From: JANQLU01 sp964434955
Lineage (GTDB): Bacteria > Planctomycetota > Planctomycetia > Pirellulales > Pirellulaceae
NCBI GenBank assembly: GCA_964434955.1
Contig: CAYSXI010000026.1
Span: 1 to 37,733, forward strand
Direction: 5' to 3'
DNA: 37,733 bases
The position numbers were made by a program, and so were the translations under genes. The first letter of the stretch is position 1. Every line of letters begins with the position of its first letter. Below the pieces are notes generated by a model. That model worked only from the letters and a program-made list of their open reading frames with translations, was not told the DNA's origin and did not search any database. This document shows positions 26,792 to 33,621 of this stretch, piece by piece.

Positions 26792-28411
26792 ATGTTCAAA
26801 GTCCAACTCCGACATTTATTGATGCTGCTCGGGCTCGCCGGAATTCTATTCGCGACCTGGGAGTCCATCCCCGAGGGCCGGCCCAGACCCTTTCGCACTT
26901 TCGAATTCTCTCCCGACGGGAAAAAGATCCTGTTTGCCTTTGACATCGTGAAACCCAACGACCCCATTTCAAGTCGTGTCGGTGAAAGCCTCGGTGTTTG
27001 GGACCTCAAGAAGAACCGAATTTTCAAACTGAAGTTGAGCTCGCTTGATCCGGCCGAGGGAATGATGATCGGGGCAATGGCCAACGATCATTCCGTGGAA
27101 ATCGTGACCGAGCCGGATATCAATGAGAAGTCGTTTTTCCGCTGGTCGTTTGAGACGAACCAAGTTGAAAAGGTCGAGCGTATCGACAACCCAAATTCGG
27201 AAATCGTGAATTCGCGCGTTCGCTACATGGGTTTGCCCAGCAGCTTTGTCGGCTTTTATGCCCTGGTCATCGATGAACAGGAATTCAATTCGAATCCCTT
27301 TCGACGCTACCTGCGGGATGGGGTGATTGCCGTGAAACGCGAGGCGAACGGTCACATTCGAATCTTTGCCCAAAAAAACAAACAATTCCAATTCTGGACA
27401 TTGACGAAACCCATCGAGGATGCTCATTGGTTTGACTTTAAAGAAAACGAGCATGCGACGCTTAAAACGTTTGAGCCTGACAAGGTCAATTGGCAAACGT
27501 ACATGGCAATCGGTTCGCCGACCCTGAATCACTTGTTGTTTGTGTCGGCCACGGGTGATGCGTTCGTGACCAACACGAGTTTCGAACAGGTCATCACCCA
27601 AAGCGAGATCAATAGTCGCCCCGTTTTTTCTCCTTCGGGAAATTTCGTCGTCCTCGCCGACTCCTATCAAGCCAACGTCTACAAATTACCCTCTGGGAAG
27701 AAAGTGTCTTCGTTTGTTCACCATCAAGAGATCCACCCGTTGAACGCGTTTGTCGGTATCGTCCCTGTTCCCCGACGCGATCGTTCGCGCGATTTTCGTT
27801 TTTCTGCGGACGAAAAGTACCTGGTCGGTTGCCACGGTGACCGACTTCTCGTTTGGGAAACGGAAACGGGTGAGGTAGCATTCGAGAAAGAATTTGAACA
27901 TGCCTCCGCTCCGTTTCTGGCAATCGGCGGGGGACTTGTCGTCTGGGCTTTTCTGGCCGGGTGGTTTGTATGGCCAGCCCAAGATCCTGCCACCGGCGGT
28001 CCGATGATCTCAAAAATAATTGGTTGCGGATTATGGCAGTTTTTGCTTGTACTCGCGCTTGTCTACCTGCTTATCCCTTCGGTCCAAAAAAACCAGTTGT
28101 GGCAAGCCTACTTCGTGTCCGCCGGTTCGACCGTCTTGATTTCCTGGTTGCATTCTCGCACGCTCCGAAAACTCGGAGTCGAGTCCGATAGCTTGATTTC
28201 TTTGCTGATGACGGTAACGGCCGTGCTCGGATTTTGTGCGCTGGCATTGAAGACAGGAATGCTTTTTGCCATGTCGGAATTCGAGCTCTCGAGCCAGTTC
28301 AAGAATTTTATCTTCTTCGCGGTTCTGCCGATGGCTCTTGCCTTCATGTTTTGGGGCAACCGGCTGGGAGCCATAAAAAAAGGCGCCAATTTGGCGCCTT
28401 CGAAAAGCTGA
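26792..28411 (+). CDS. Membrane protein with WD40/propeller-like repeats
   Basis: 539 residues. An N-terminal hydrophobic segment (about 8-23, LLMLLGLAGILFATW) is followed by a beta-rich region (30-370). This has several 'FSPDGKKILFAFD', 'FSPSGNFVVLADS' and 'FSADEKYLVGCHGDRLLVWETETG' units, the pattern of WD40-like propeller blades; the blades are few and irregular. Residues 373-535 contain four or five membrane helices (LAIGGGLVVWAFLAGWFVW onwards). A periplasmic sensor or scaffold domain between membrane segments is plausible, but no function can be named. The last codons overlap a hairpin that serves the opposite-strand gene at 28455. Confidence 0.75.
   Translation: MFKVQLRHLLMLLGLAGILFATWESIPEGRPRPFRTFEFSPDGKKILFAFDIVKPNDPISSRVGESLGVWDLKKNRIFKLKLSSLDPAEGMMIGAMANDHSVEIVTEPDINEKSFFRWSFETNQVEKVERIDNPNSEIVNSRVRYMGLPSSFVGFYALVIDEQEFNSNPFRRYLRDGVIAVKREANGHIRIFAQKNKQFQFWTLTKPIEDAHWFDFKENEHATLKTFEPDKVNWQTYMAIGSPTLNHLLFVSATGDAFVTNTSFEQVITQSEINSRPVFSPSGNFVVLADSYQANVYKLPSGKKVSSFVHHQEIHPLNAFVGIVPVPRRDRSRDFRFSADEKYLVGCHGDRLLVWETETGEVAFEKEFEHASAPFLAIGGGLVVWAFLAGWFVWPAQDPATGGPMISKIIGCGLWQFLLVLALVYLLIPSVQKNQLWQAYFVSAGSTVLISWLHSRTLRKLGVESDSLISLLMTVTAVLGFCALALKTGMLFAMSEFELSSQFKNFIFFAVLPMALAFMFWGNRLGAIKKGANLAPSKS
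28375..28400 (-). terminator. Intrinsic terminator for the HAAS-STN gene
   Basis: On the minus strand a near-perfect stem AAGGCGCCAA / TTGGCGCCTT around one base is followed by a run of seven T. It lies 55 bases beyond the stop codon of the minus-strand gene at 28455, inside the last codons of the converging plus-strand gene. Stem and T tract fit a strong intrinsic terminator; reading from the plus strand it has only AA-rich flanks, so it works mainly leftwards. Confidence 0.8.
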
Positions 28412-28454
28412 GTCGGCCACGTTTTGCTGCTGGCCTGCTTACTTTGCTTTTAGC

Positions 28455-29762
28455 CTACTTTGCATGTTGCTTTTTGAGCTCCGTCCCCAAGTCATCGAGG
28501 AACTGCCCCACTTGATGAAGCTCGTGGCCGCGTTGGCGAACGATCAGGATATTTCCTGCGAATTCCAACCGTCCTTCGCCGTTACTACTGACCCACGAAT
28601 CGGGCGAGACCATTCGCTCGATCAAGCTGATTAGTTCCATTTGATCCTCTTCGGTCGTGAGCGTGCCCAGGGCATTTCCTGAGCCAAACGAGAAGTCGCC
28701 TCCGCGACTTGGTGCGCCGCCACCCAGACCTCCGCCGCCGATACCGCCATTGCCGCGTACGAAATCACCGCCGATCCCAGCGCCGGCACCTCCGCCCCCA
28801 AAGCCACCGCCTCCGCCACTGGCACTTCCGCCACTGGCACTTCCAGCACTTGGTGCGCCAATTCCATCGCCAGCCCCGTTTGCGGGTGGACGGCGTTTCC
28901 GTTGCGAAGACACGCCGCGTCGCCGGCTGGATTTCGACTTGGTCAAGTTTGCCAAGATCTGATTGCAATCAAAGGTTCGAACGGCCATTGGACAATCGTT
29001 CTCCTCAGCAATCACAAGCATCCCATCAACCACCGCGTAGGCGCAGTCATTCTCTTCCAAAAAAGATTTGAGGGCCGTTCGAAAACGAACCCCGGAAAAC
29101 CGGAGGGTGACAAGCTCGTCTTCACCGAGCCCACTGTCTCGCGCCGATTGACGAACGTGGAAACGGACTTGATGTCGATCGGTCCATTCTGAAATCACGT
29201 TGCTGAATTCTGTCTCCACAAAATCGATGTCGGTCATTTCATTCAGTGCTTTTTCGACTTTGTCGTTCCGCGTTCGATTTTCCTCAAAAACCTTGGCATC
29301 GCCCGAAACCGTCTTTGCGAAAGCGGCCGACTTTTTCGGTGGCGTACTGGTCGCCGGCGAGCTTACGTCTTGATCGCCGCCTCCTTCTTGATTGCCCAAA
29401 CCCTCCTGTGCCATGGCATTGCCAGGTGCGCCAAAATTCGCATTCTTTGGCCACATCGCCATGGAAAATACGATGACCGCGAAAACGCCCAAAATTGAAA
29501 AAGTTGCAAATCTCATCATCCACCTTCGCTTTTGCTGTTGTACCACCGAAACAAATTGAATTGCCAATCCCGCGGCATCACCAAATTCATCCAGCGCCAT
29601 CTTGACGGCTTCGTCCGCCGAGTAGCCTGCTGAAGTCAATGCGTCGACTCGAGTTTCAAGGTGATCGCGCAATTCGCATCCGATCTCTTCGCGCTGCGTT
29701 CGACTGAGACGCAACATGGAACCGACCAGAGCCACATAGTTTTCGATTTCCCGTTCTGACAT
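28455..29762 (-). CDS. HAAS-domain membrane protein with STN/secretin-like domain
   Basis: 435 residues. Residues 5-75 (ALVGSMLRLSRTQREEIGCELRDHLETRVDALTSAGYSADEAVKMALDEFGDA) match the helical HAAS / permease-prefix domain found next to PadR regulators. One membrane helix follows (85-103). Residues 170-255 form a beta-alpha domain with LVTLRFSGVRFRTALKSFLEENDCAYAVVDGMLVIAEE, the STN-like unit of secretins and TonB receptors. A long Gly/Ser/Ala spacer (about 298-366) leads to a second copy-like block (DQMELISLIERMVSPDSWVSSNGEGRLEFAGNILIVRQRGHELHQVGQFLDDL). The padR gene lies 63 bases upstream on the same strand, so PadR probably controls it. A recognisable terminator follows. The role is unknown; a membrane signalling or assembly protein is likely. 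Confidence 0.78.
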   Translation of the reverse strand: MSEREIENYVALVGSMLRLSRTQREEIGCELRDHLETRVDALTSAGYSADEAVKMALDEFGDAAGLAIQFVSVVQQQKRRWMMRFATFSILGVFAVIVFSMAMWPKNANFGAPGNAMAQEGLGNQEGGGDQDVSSPATSTPPKKSAAFAKTVSGDAKVFEENRTRNDKVEKALNEMTDIDFVETEFSNVISEWTDRHQVRFHVRQSARDSGLGEDELVTLRFSGVRFRTALKSFLEENDCAYAVVDGMLVIAEENDCPMAVRTFDCNQILANLTKSKSSRRRGVSSQRKRRPPANGAGDGIGAPSAGSASGGSASGGGGGFGGGGAGAGIGGDFVRGNGGIGGGGLGGGAPSRGGDFSFGSGNALGTLTTEEDQMELISLIERMVSPDSWVSSNGEGRLEFAGNILIVRQRGHELHQVGQFLDDLGTELKKQHAK

Positions 29763-29825
29763 CTGGAGCCCCCCTTGGAACCATGAACGTCAAGGAAAAT
29801 TGGAAATGATTGAACAGATTTGAGA

Positions 29826-30185
29826 CTAAGCTTCCGAAGTGCCAGGAAGATTTTTCTTGGGATTGAGAAGCCCCAATACACAGTTGGCGAATTGCTGCCA
29901 CTGCTCGGCTCCCGAACGCAATCGCTTGCGGCCCTTGGCCGTAAGCTCGTACCATTTTCGCTTGCGACCCGATGAATCATCCCATTTCGCGCGAATCAAC
30001 TTTTCCGATTCCAATTTGTGCAGCAAGGGATACAAGGTGCCCGCTTGGATCGGAACCCGGCCATCACTGGCCTGGCTGATCTTCTGCTGGATCATGTATC
30101 CGTACTGAGGTTGCTGCGACAAGACAGAAAGCACCATCAAGTCCAAACTGCCTCGAATCAAGTCGCGGTCAAAGGGTTCGTTCAT
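29826..30185 (-). CDS. PadR-family transcriptional regulator
   Basis: 119 residues from the ATG at 30183-30185, which has AAGGGAG three bases upstream; the open frame begins nine codons earlier without support. Residues 5-90 form the winged-helix domain: LIRGSLDLMVLSVLSQQPQYGYMIQQKIS, then GTLYPLLHKLESEKLIRAKWDDSSGRKRKWYELTAKGRKRL, the classic PadR signature. The short C-terminal helix is for dimerisation, as in the small (subfamily-2) members. PadR proteins repress neighbouring genes, often transporters or membrane proteins. Its neighbour encoding a HAAS-domain protein is a common arrangement. A good promoter with a palindromic -10 lies just upstream, so autoregulation is plausible. Confidence 0.93.
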   Translation of the reverse strand: MNEPFDRDLIRGSLDLMVLSVLSQQPQYGYMIQQKISQASDGRVPIQAGTLYPLLHKLESEKLIRAKWDDSSGRKRKWYELTAKGRKRLRSGAEQWQQFANCVLGLLNPKKNLPGTSEA

Positions 30186-30232
30186 CCACTCCCTTCCCAT
30201 CTTCCGGCCCAACGGCCATTATCGCTGATCTA

Positions 30233-30262
30233 TATATAGCCAATCTACATATCGAATGTCAA
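30233..30262 (-). promoter_or_regulatory. Sigma-70-type promoter of padR, possible PadR operator
   Basis: On the minus strand TTGACA (30257-30262) and TATATA (30233-30238) are 18 bases apart, near the consensus. The -10 lies inside the 10-base palindrome CTATATATAG (30230-30239), which could be a PadR-family operator placed to block RNA polymerase. The -10 ends about 50 bases before the ATG. Regulator binding is inference. Confidence 0.6.
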
Positions 30263-30312
30263 GTTTTTCCGGGAAGAAAATTTCAACCGACTGGCCAAAG
30301 ATGCCAAAACGC

Positions 30313-31782
30313 CTAACGGTTGCGACGGCCCATCGAGATCACCACGCCAAAGAACAGCCCCATGAATCCCCCAATCATGGTCAAGCCGAGGCCCACGATC
30401 CAGAATCCGTCGGAAACGGGAACACCCTCCTCTGGGCGTTCGAGGATCAAAATGGAATACCCGTCTCGATCAGGCTTCGTGATTCGGCTTACAAGGTCCG
30501 GATCAAAAAGCGCCAGTTCGTCGGCCATTTTTTCGTGCAGCGTACGCCAGTGAAGATATTGACGTTTCAATTCCGCAAGATGATGCTCCAACATCCTGCC
30601 CTTCGACAAGAGGTCATTCAACTCGTCATATTTCTTGAGCGCATTTTCGCGCGTTTTTGCCAGTTCGATTTTCCGCCTTTCATTGCTAAGCAGATAAAGG
30701 CGAATTTGGGTTTCCATCGTCGAAGTTGATTCCCATTGCTGTAACTGCTTTTCAACATCAGCAATTTGCTTTTCAATCTCTTTTAGGCCGTCATCCGGTT
30801 GGCCAGTTCCGTCGTTACTCGCATCTCCCGATTTAGCGCCCTCGCTCTTGTTTCGGCTTTCGTTTCGGGACTTGATTTTTTTCTGCTGTTTTGCGACCAA
30901 AGCTTTTCGTTCGGCTTCCAACATAGCCGCGATTTCTTCGTTGCCATATTTGATTTCCCCGGTGTTTCGGAGCGTCCAATAAATCTCGGCGGGACGATCA
31001 TTCTTTTCCAGCGCGTCTAATACCCATTTCGACTTGGCAGCAACCTGGGCCAATTCCCGATCGGTCCGATCCATGCTGGTTCGGATTTCGTTGACACCCT
31101 CGCCAAGTGACTCGAGCGCTTTGATTCCGGAAGATTTGCTGAGCGCTTTTTGATAGTCCGAATGCGCATCTTCAACCATCCTTTCAACCTTCATCAAGGC
31201 TTCCTGACGCTGGCGAGTCGCTATATTCAATTCGTCGGAATGCGCTTTTTCGAGATACTCCCGGTAGGTATTCAGCAATGAATTCACGATCAGCATTGAT
31301 TCTTGCGGATCGCCGGATCGAAATCGAATCTCGTATACATGCTCCTGGTCGCCGGAGGGTACCACCTCCAAGTTTCGCAATACCAATTCCAGGGACTCGT
31401 CTTCCGGAAGACCATCAAAAATCTTCAGCCGACCGAAATAGTCAGCCTCCACCAGCATTTCCCTGACAAACAAAGGAGAACCCATGATCTTGTGATGAGG
31501 CATATCCGAATCGCGACGGTTCAGAATCGGGTTCCCCATGAAGTCTTTGACCGGCCGTGGCTCAATCAATAATTTTGTGCGGCTCTCGAAATTTCCCGTC
31601 GGCCAAAAAAAGCTGGAAACGAATACGAGCAGGCAGAGTCCAGCAAACATACCGATCACGGTAGTACAAACGACGACCATGCATCCCGAGCAACCTCCGG
31701 AACGCGCCCGCTCTCGCTGCGGGGTAAAATGGTTTTCCGAGACCGGGTTTTCAGACGCCGCTTCCAAATTTTCCGGATTCAT
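30313..31782 (-). CDS. Wzz-like chain-length determinant protein
   Basis: 489 residues with a membrane helix near each end (about 35-60 and 462-483), the topology of Wzz/polysaccharide co-polymerase proteins. After the first helix comes the family's beta-rich entry (ESRTKLLIEPRPVKDFMGNP...) with the pattern 'HHKIMGSPLFVREMLVEADYF' and 'VYEIRFRSGDPQESMLIVNSLLNTYREYLEK'. Long coiled coils cover about 180-270 and 330-440. A Lys/Ser/Gly/Asn-rich stretch (about 300-325) interrupts them. The C-terminal tyrosine-kinase domain found in some relatives is absent. Wzz proteins set polymer length of surface polysaccharides, but no glycosyltransferase or flippase gene lies nearby, so the role here is open. 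Confidence 0.78.
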   Translation of the reverse strand: MNPENLEAASENPVSENHFTPQRERARSGGCSGCMVVVCTTVIGMFAGLCLLVFVSSFFWPTGNFESRTKLLIEPRPVKDFMGNPILNRRDSDMPHHKIMGSPLFVREMLVEADYFGRLKIFDGLPEDESLELVLRNLEVVPSGDQEHVYEIRFRSGDPQESMLIVNSLLNTYREYLEKAHSDELNIATRQRQEALMKVERMVEDAHSDYQKALSKSSGIKALESLGEGVNEIRTSMDRTDRELAQVAAKSKWVLDALEKNDRPAEIYWTLRNTGEIKYGNEEIAAMLEAERKALVAKQQKKIKSRNESRNKSEGAKSGDASNDGTGQPDDGLKEIEKQIADVEKQLQQWESTSTMETQIRLYLLSNERRKIELAKTRENALKKYDELNDLLSKGRMLEHHLAELKRQYLHWRTLHEKMADELALFDPDLVSRITKPDRDGYSILILERPEEGVPVSDGFWIVGLGLTMIGGFMGLFFGVVISMGRRNR

Positions 31783-31891
31783 GGGAAATTGCCCTGGAAC
31801 TTGATGATTCTTGATTCAAGTCCTATCCTAGCATCACCGGATATCGCTTGCGAACAATTGAGTTCGGCGCCCCTCGACAAGAAAGCAGAAG

Positions 31892-32116
31892 ATGAAAATC
31901 AGCATTGAATATTGCACGATGTGAAACTACTTGCCACGTGCCGCAAGTCTTGCGGAAGAGTTGAAGGAAAAGTTCGCGACCGAAGCCGAACTTATCCCGG
32001 GATCCAAAGGGATCTTCGACGTCAAACTTGACGGAAAGCTGATTTTTTCAAAACATGAATTGGACCGACACGCCCACGAGGGAGAAATCGCCGAGCTAAT
32101 CCAGAACTTGAAGTGA
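31892..32116 (+). CDS. SelW/Rdx-type selenoprotein (in-frame TGA = selenocysteine)
   Basis: 74 residues when the in-frame TGA at 31922-31924 is read as selenocysteine. The ATG at 31892 follows a purine-rich GAAAGCAGAAG. The product begins MKISIEYCTMUNYLPRA and ends at TGA 32114-32116. This matches the thioredoxin-like Rdx/SelW family: an initial strand, redox motif C8-x-x-U11 where cysteine homologues have CxxC, the NYLPRA helix start, L-xx-L helix, then IPGSKGIFDVKLDGKLIFSKHELDRH. In-frame similarity continues without a break on both sides of the TGA, which argues against a pseudogene. A stem-loop resembling a bacterial SECIS starts 16 bases after the TGA. A usual caller would report only the 61-residue part after the TGA. 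Family members are thought to act in redox regulation. Decoding needs selA, selB, selC and selD elsewhere in the genome. Confidence 0.85.
31941..31955 (+). promoter_or_regulatory. Bacterial SECIS-like hairpin for Sec insertion
   Basis: CCGCAAG T CTTGCGG: a 7-base perfect inverted repeat, realistically a five-base-pair stem with loop AGUCU. It begins 16 bases after the TGA, where bacterial SECIS elements lie. The loop contains a GU pair of bases in the context A-G-U-C-U, close to the AGGUCU loop of E. coli fdhF that contacts SelB (from memory). It sits inside the coding region, as expected in bacteria. Confidence 0.7.
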
Positions 32117-32143
32117 AACTTGGTTTCTCCCCGCAGGAATTCG

Positions 32144-33277
32144 TTAGCGCGTGAAGCGGATTCCAAAAACAAAGTTGTGGCTGTCGAAATCAAAATCGGT
32201 AGGCAGTCCGACCGCCGGCGTCAGATCCAAATCGGGGTTCGAGTAGTATCGGTATTCGCAGAACCACTCCCGGTTGGACGAGGAAAGAAACGTGATCCCC
32301 GCGATGGCTTGAAAGGCCAAAGCCCATTCATCGATGGACTGAGTCCCTCCGCCCACGTTGAAGTCACCATCGACGTAGGCAAACCCGACGCCGCCTCCCA
32401 GGTAGGGCGTCAAGCGTCGTCCCTGATCCCATTCGCGGATCAAATTAAACATCGTCGCGTAATTGTTCAGATGCCCTGAAAATGGAACGGGCGCCGAACC
32501 GGCAAGCGTAAACGTGTCTCCCGAAACATTCCGGTAAGAACTTTCCAGTTCACTTCGCCAACCACAATGTCGTCGCCCGATGGCTCCCCCAATGACAAAT
32601 CCATCACGCGTTGCAAAGGTCACCTGGCTGTTGGCCGGATTGAGAGAAACGGAATCCTCAACCGCTGCCCAGCCACCAAAGATGCTTCGGTAAAAAGTTG
32701 GCTGCAAGACAATTTGCCGATCCTGAGGCGCCAAGTCCTTAGCCGAATCATTGGGCGGGCCAACCTGATCACTGGGAGACTCCTGATCACTGGGAGACTC
32801 CTGATCACTGGGAGACTCCTGGTCGCTGGGGGATTCCTGATCGCTGGGTGACTCTTGATCCTGCAACGAAAACTCGGTCGGCTTCCAACCCGGATTTCGC
32901 AAATCATTTCTGCCAAAGACGGTCTTGGGCGTGTCGGTCAGGCGCACACTGACCGGATCCTGAAGCTCACCTTGACCGGCATCGGTGAGCGAACAAAGAA
33001 CCACAGAATCCGATTGGCACCAACAAACCTGGCATCCGGCTGCCGACTGCGAGTCATGAATCGTATAACAGATTCCCGAAGTCTGAGACTCCCGGAACAG
33101 ACTCTGCTTTCCGATTGGCCGTATCAGTGAGTCGCCTGTCGATTCAAAATGAACTAGGTCAATCTCACCACGACTTAAAGGCTCGACTGGTTGGATTAGT
33201 CCCAGTTCCATTTGCGCATGGACCTGACTGTTACACAGCATTGCCAAGGCGGCGACAAAAAGTAGGGAGCGCAACAT
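32144..33277 (-). CDS. Beta-barrel outer-membrane protein with hexapeptide repeats
   Basis: 377 residues from the ATG at 33275-33277, chosen because it opens with a signal peptide (MLRSLLFVAALAMLCNSQVHAQ). The frame is open for 58 more codons upstream but those lack protein character. The N-terminal part (25-130) has Cys-rich stretches (GCQVCWCQ). Residues about 141-171 consist of five tandem DQESPS repeats. The C-terminal half (from about 200) has alternating strands and ends ...FDSHNFVFGIRFTR, with a terminal aromatic-containing strand as in outer-membrane barrels (EWFCEYRYYSNPDLD, TPYLGGGVGFAYVDG). It is related to the next gene upstream (33622). Role unknown; structural or adhesive porin-like proteins have this shape. 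Confidence 0.78.
   Translation of the reverse strand: MLRSLLFVAALAMLCNSQVHAQMELGLIQPVEPLSRGEIDLVHFESTGDSLIRPIGKQSLFRESQTSGICYTIHDSQSAAGCQVCWCQSDSVVLCSLTDAGQGELQDPVSVRLTDTPKTVFGRNDLRNPGWKPTEFSLQDQESPSDQESPSDQESPSDQESPSDQESPSDQVGPPNDSAKDLAPQDRQIVLQPTFYRSIFGGWAAVEDSVSLNPANSQVTFATRDGFVIGGAIGRRHCGWRSELESSYRNVSGDTFTLAGSAPVPFSGHLNNYATMFNLIREWDQGRRLTPYLGGGVGFAYVDGDFNVGGGTQSIDEWALAFQAIAGITFLSSSNREWFCEYRYYSNPDLDLTPAVGLPTDFDFDSHNFVFGIRFTR
32766..32855. repeat. Five tandem 18-bp repeats
   Basis: Unit TGATCACTGGGAGACTCC, each encoding DQESPS on the minus strand. Units 1-3 (32766-32819) are identical; units 4 and 5 have three to four differences. The exact copies favour slippage, so copy number may vary between strains. 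Confidence 0.9.
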
Positions 33278-33621
33278 GGCTTGTCCGATCACTCTCCAGT
33301 GATTGATGGGTGTCACAATCCGCGGCGATGTATCAACCGCGACATGGAGAATCATCGTCATACAACGAACGACCGTGCAACTCGAGGAAGCGCTGAGGCA
33401 CGACCGTTGCAATCGACACAATCGTCGCACTACAAACAGAACAACCGGCAAGGTTTATCAGGAGAGATCCGGTCCCGACACCGTCTTTTGATTCAACGGG
33501 GGCGGCCTTTGATTTTGAAATTCAAGATGCGCCTGCACGCGAATCGACGCGCGAGCCAATTCGTTCCTCAACCCTCATCCGCGAAAGCGAGATGAGTGCT
33601 TCCTGCGACCGAAGCGTCCGG
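33278..33621. other. 344-base intergenic region with GAAA-loop hairpin
   Basis: Spacer between the two outer-membrane protein genes, both on the minus strand. I see no gene in it. The one clear structure is a hairpin at 33574-33596: CTCATCCGC and GCGAGATGAG around GAAA, 9 pairs with one bulged base. It lies 26 bases past the stop of the gene at 33622. No T tract follows on the minus strand, so it may be an mRNA 3' hairpin rather than a terminator. On the plus strand the loop is a GNRA tetraloop. Confidence 0.45.

Noticed and set aside
31931..32116. 61-codon frame starting at TTG after the TGA as an independent gene
   Set aside because: The conserved SelW start (strand plus C-x-x-U) lies upstream in the same frame, so this is only the part after the selenocysteine codon.
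31892..32116. Reading the SelW-like gene as a pseudogene with a nonsense mutation
   Set aside because: The TGA sits exactly at the redox position, the rest of the frame is intact, and a SECIS-like hairpin follows.
32144..33451. Longer version of the outer-membrane protein starting at 33451
   Set aside because: The extra 58 residues lack protein character and would bury the signal peptide that begins at 33277.
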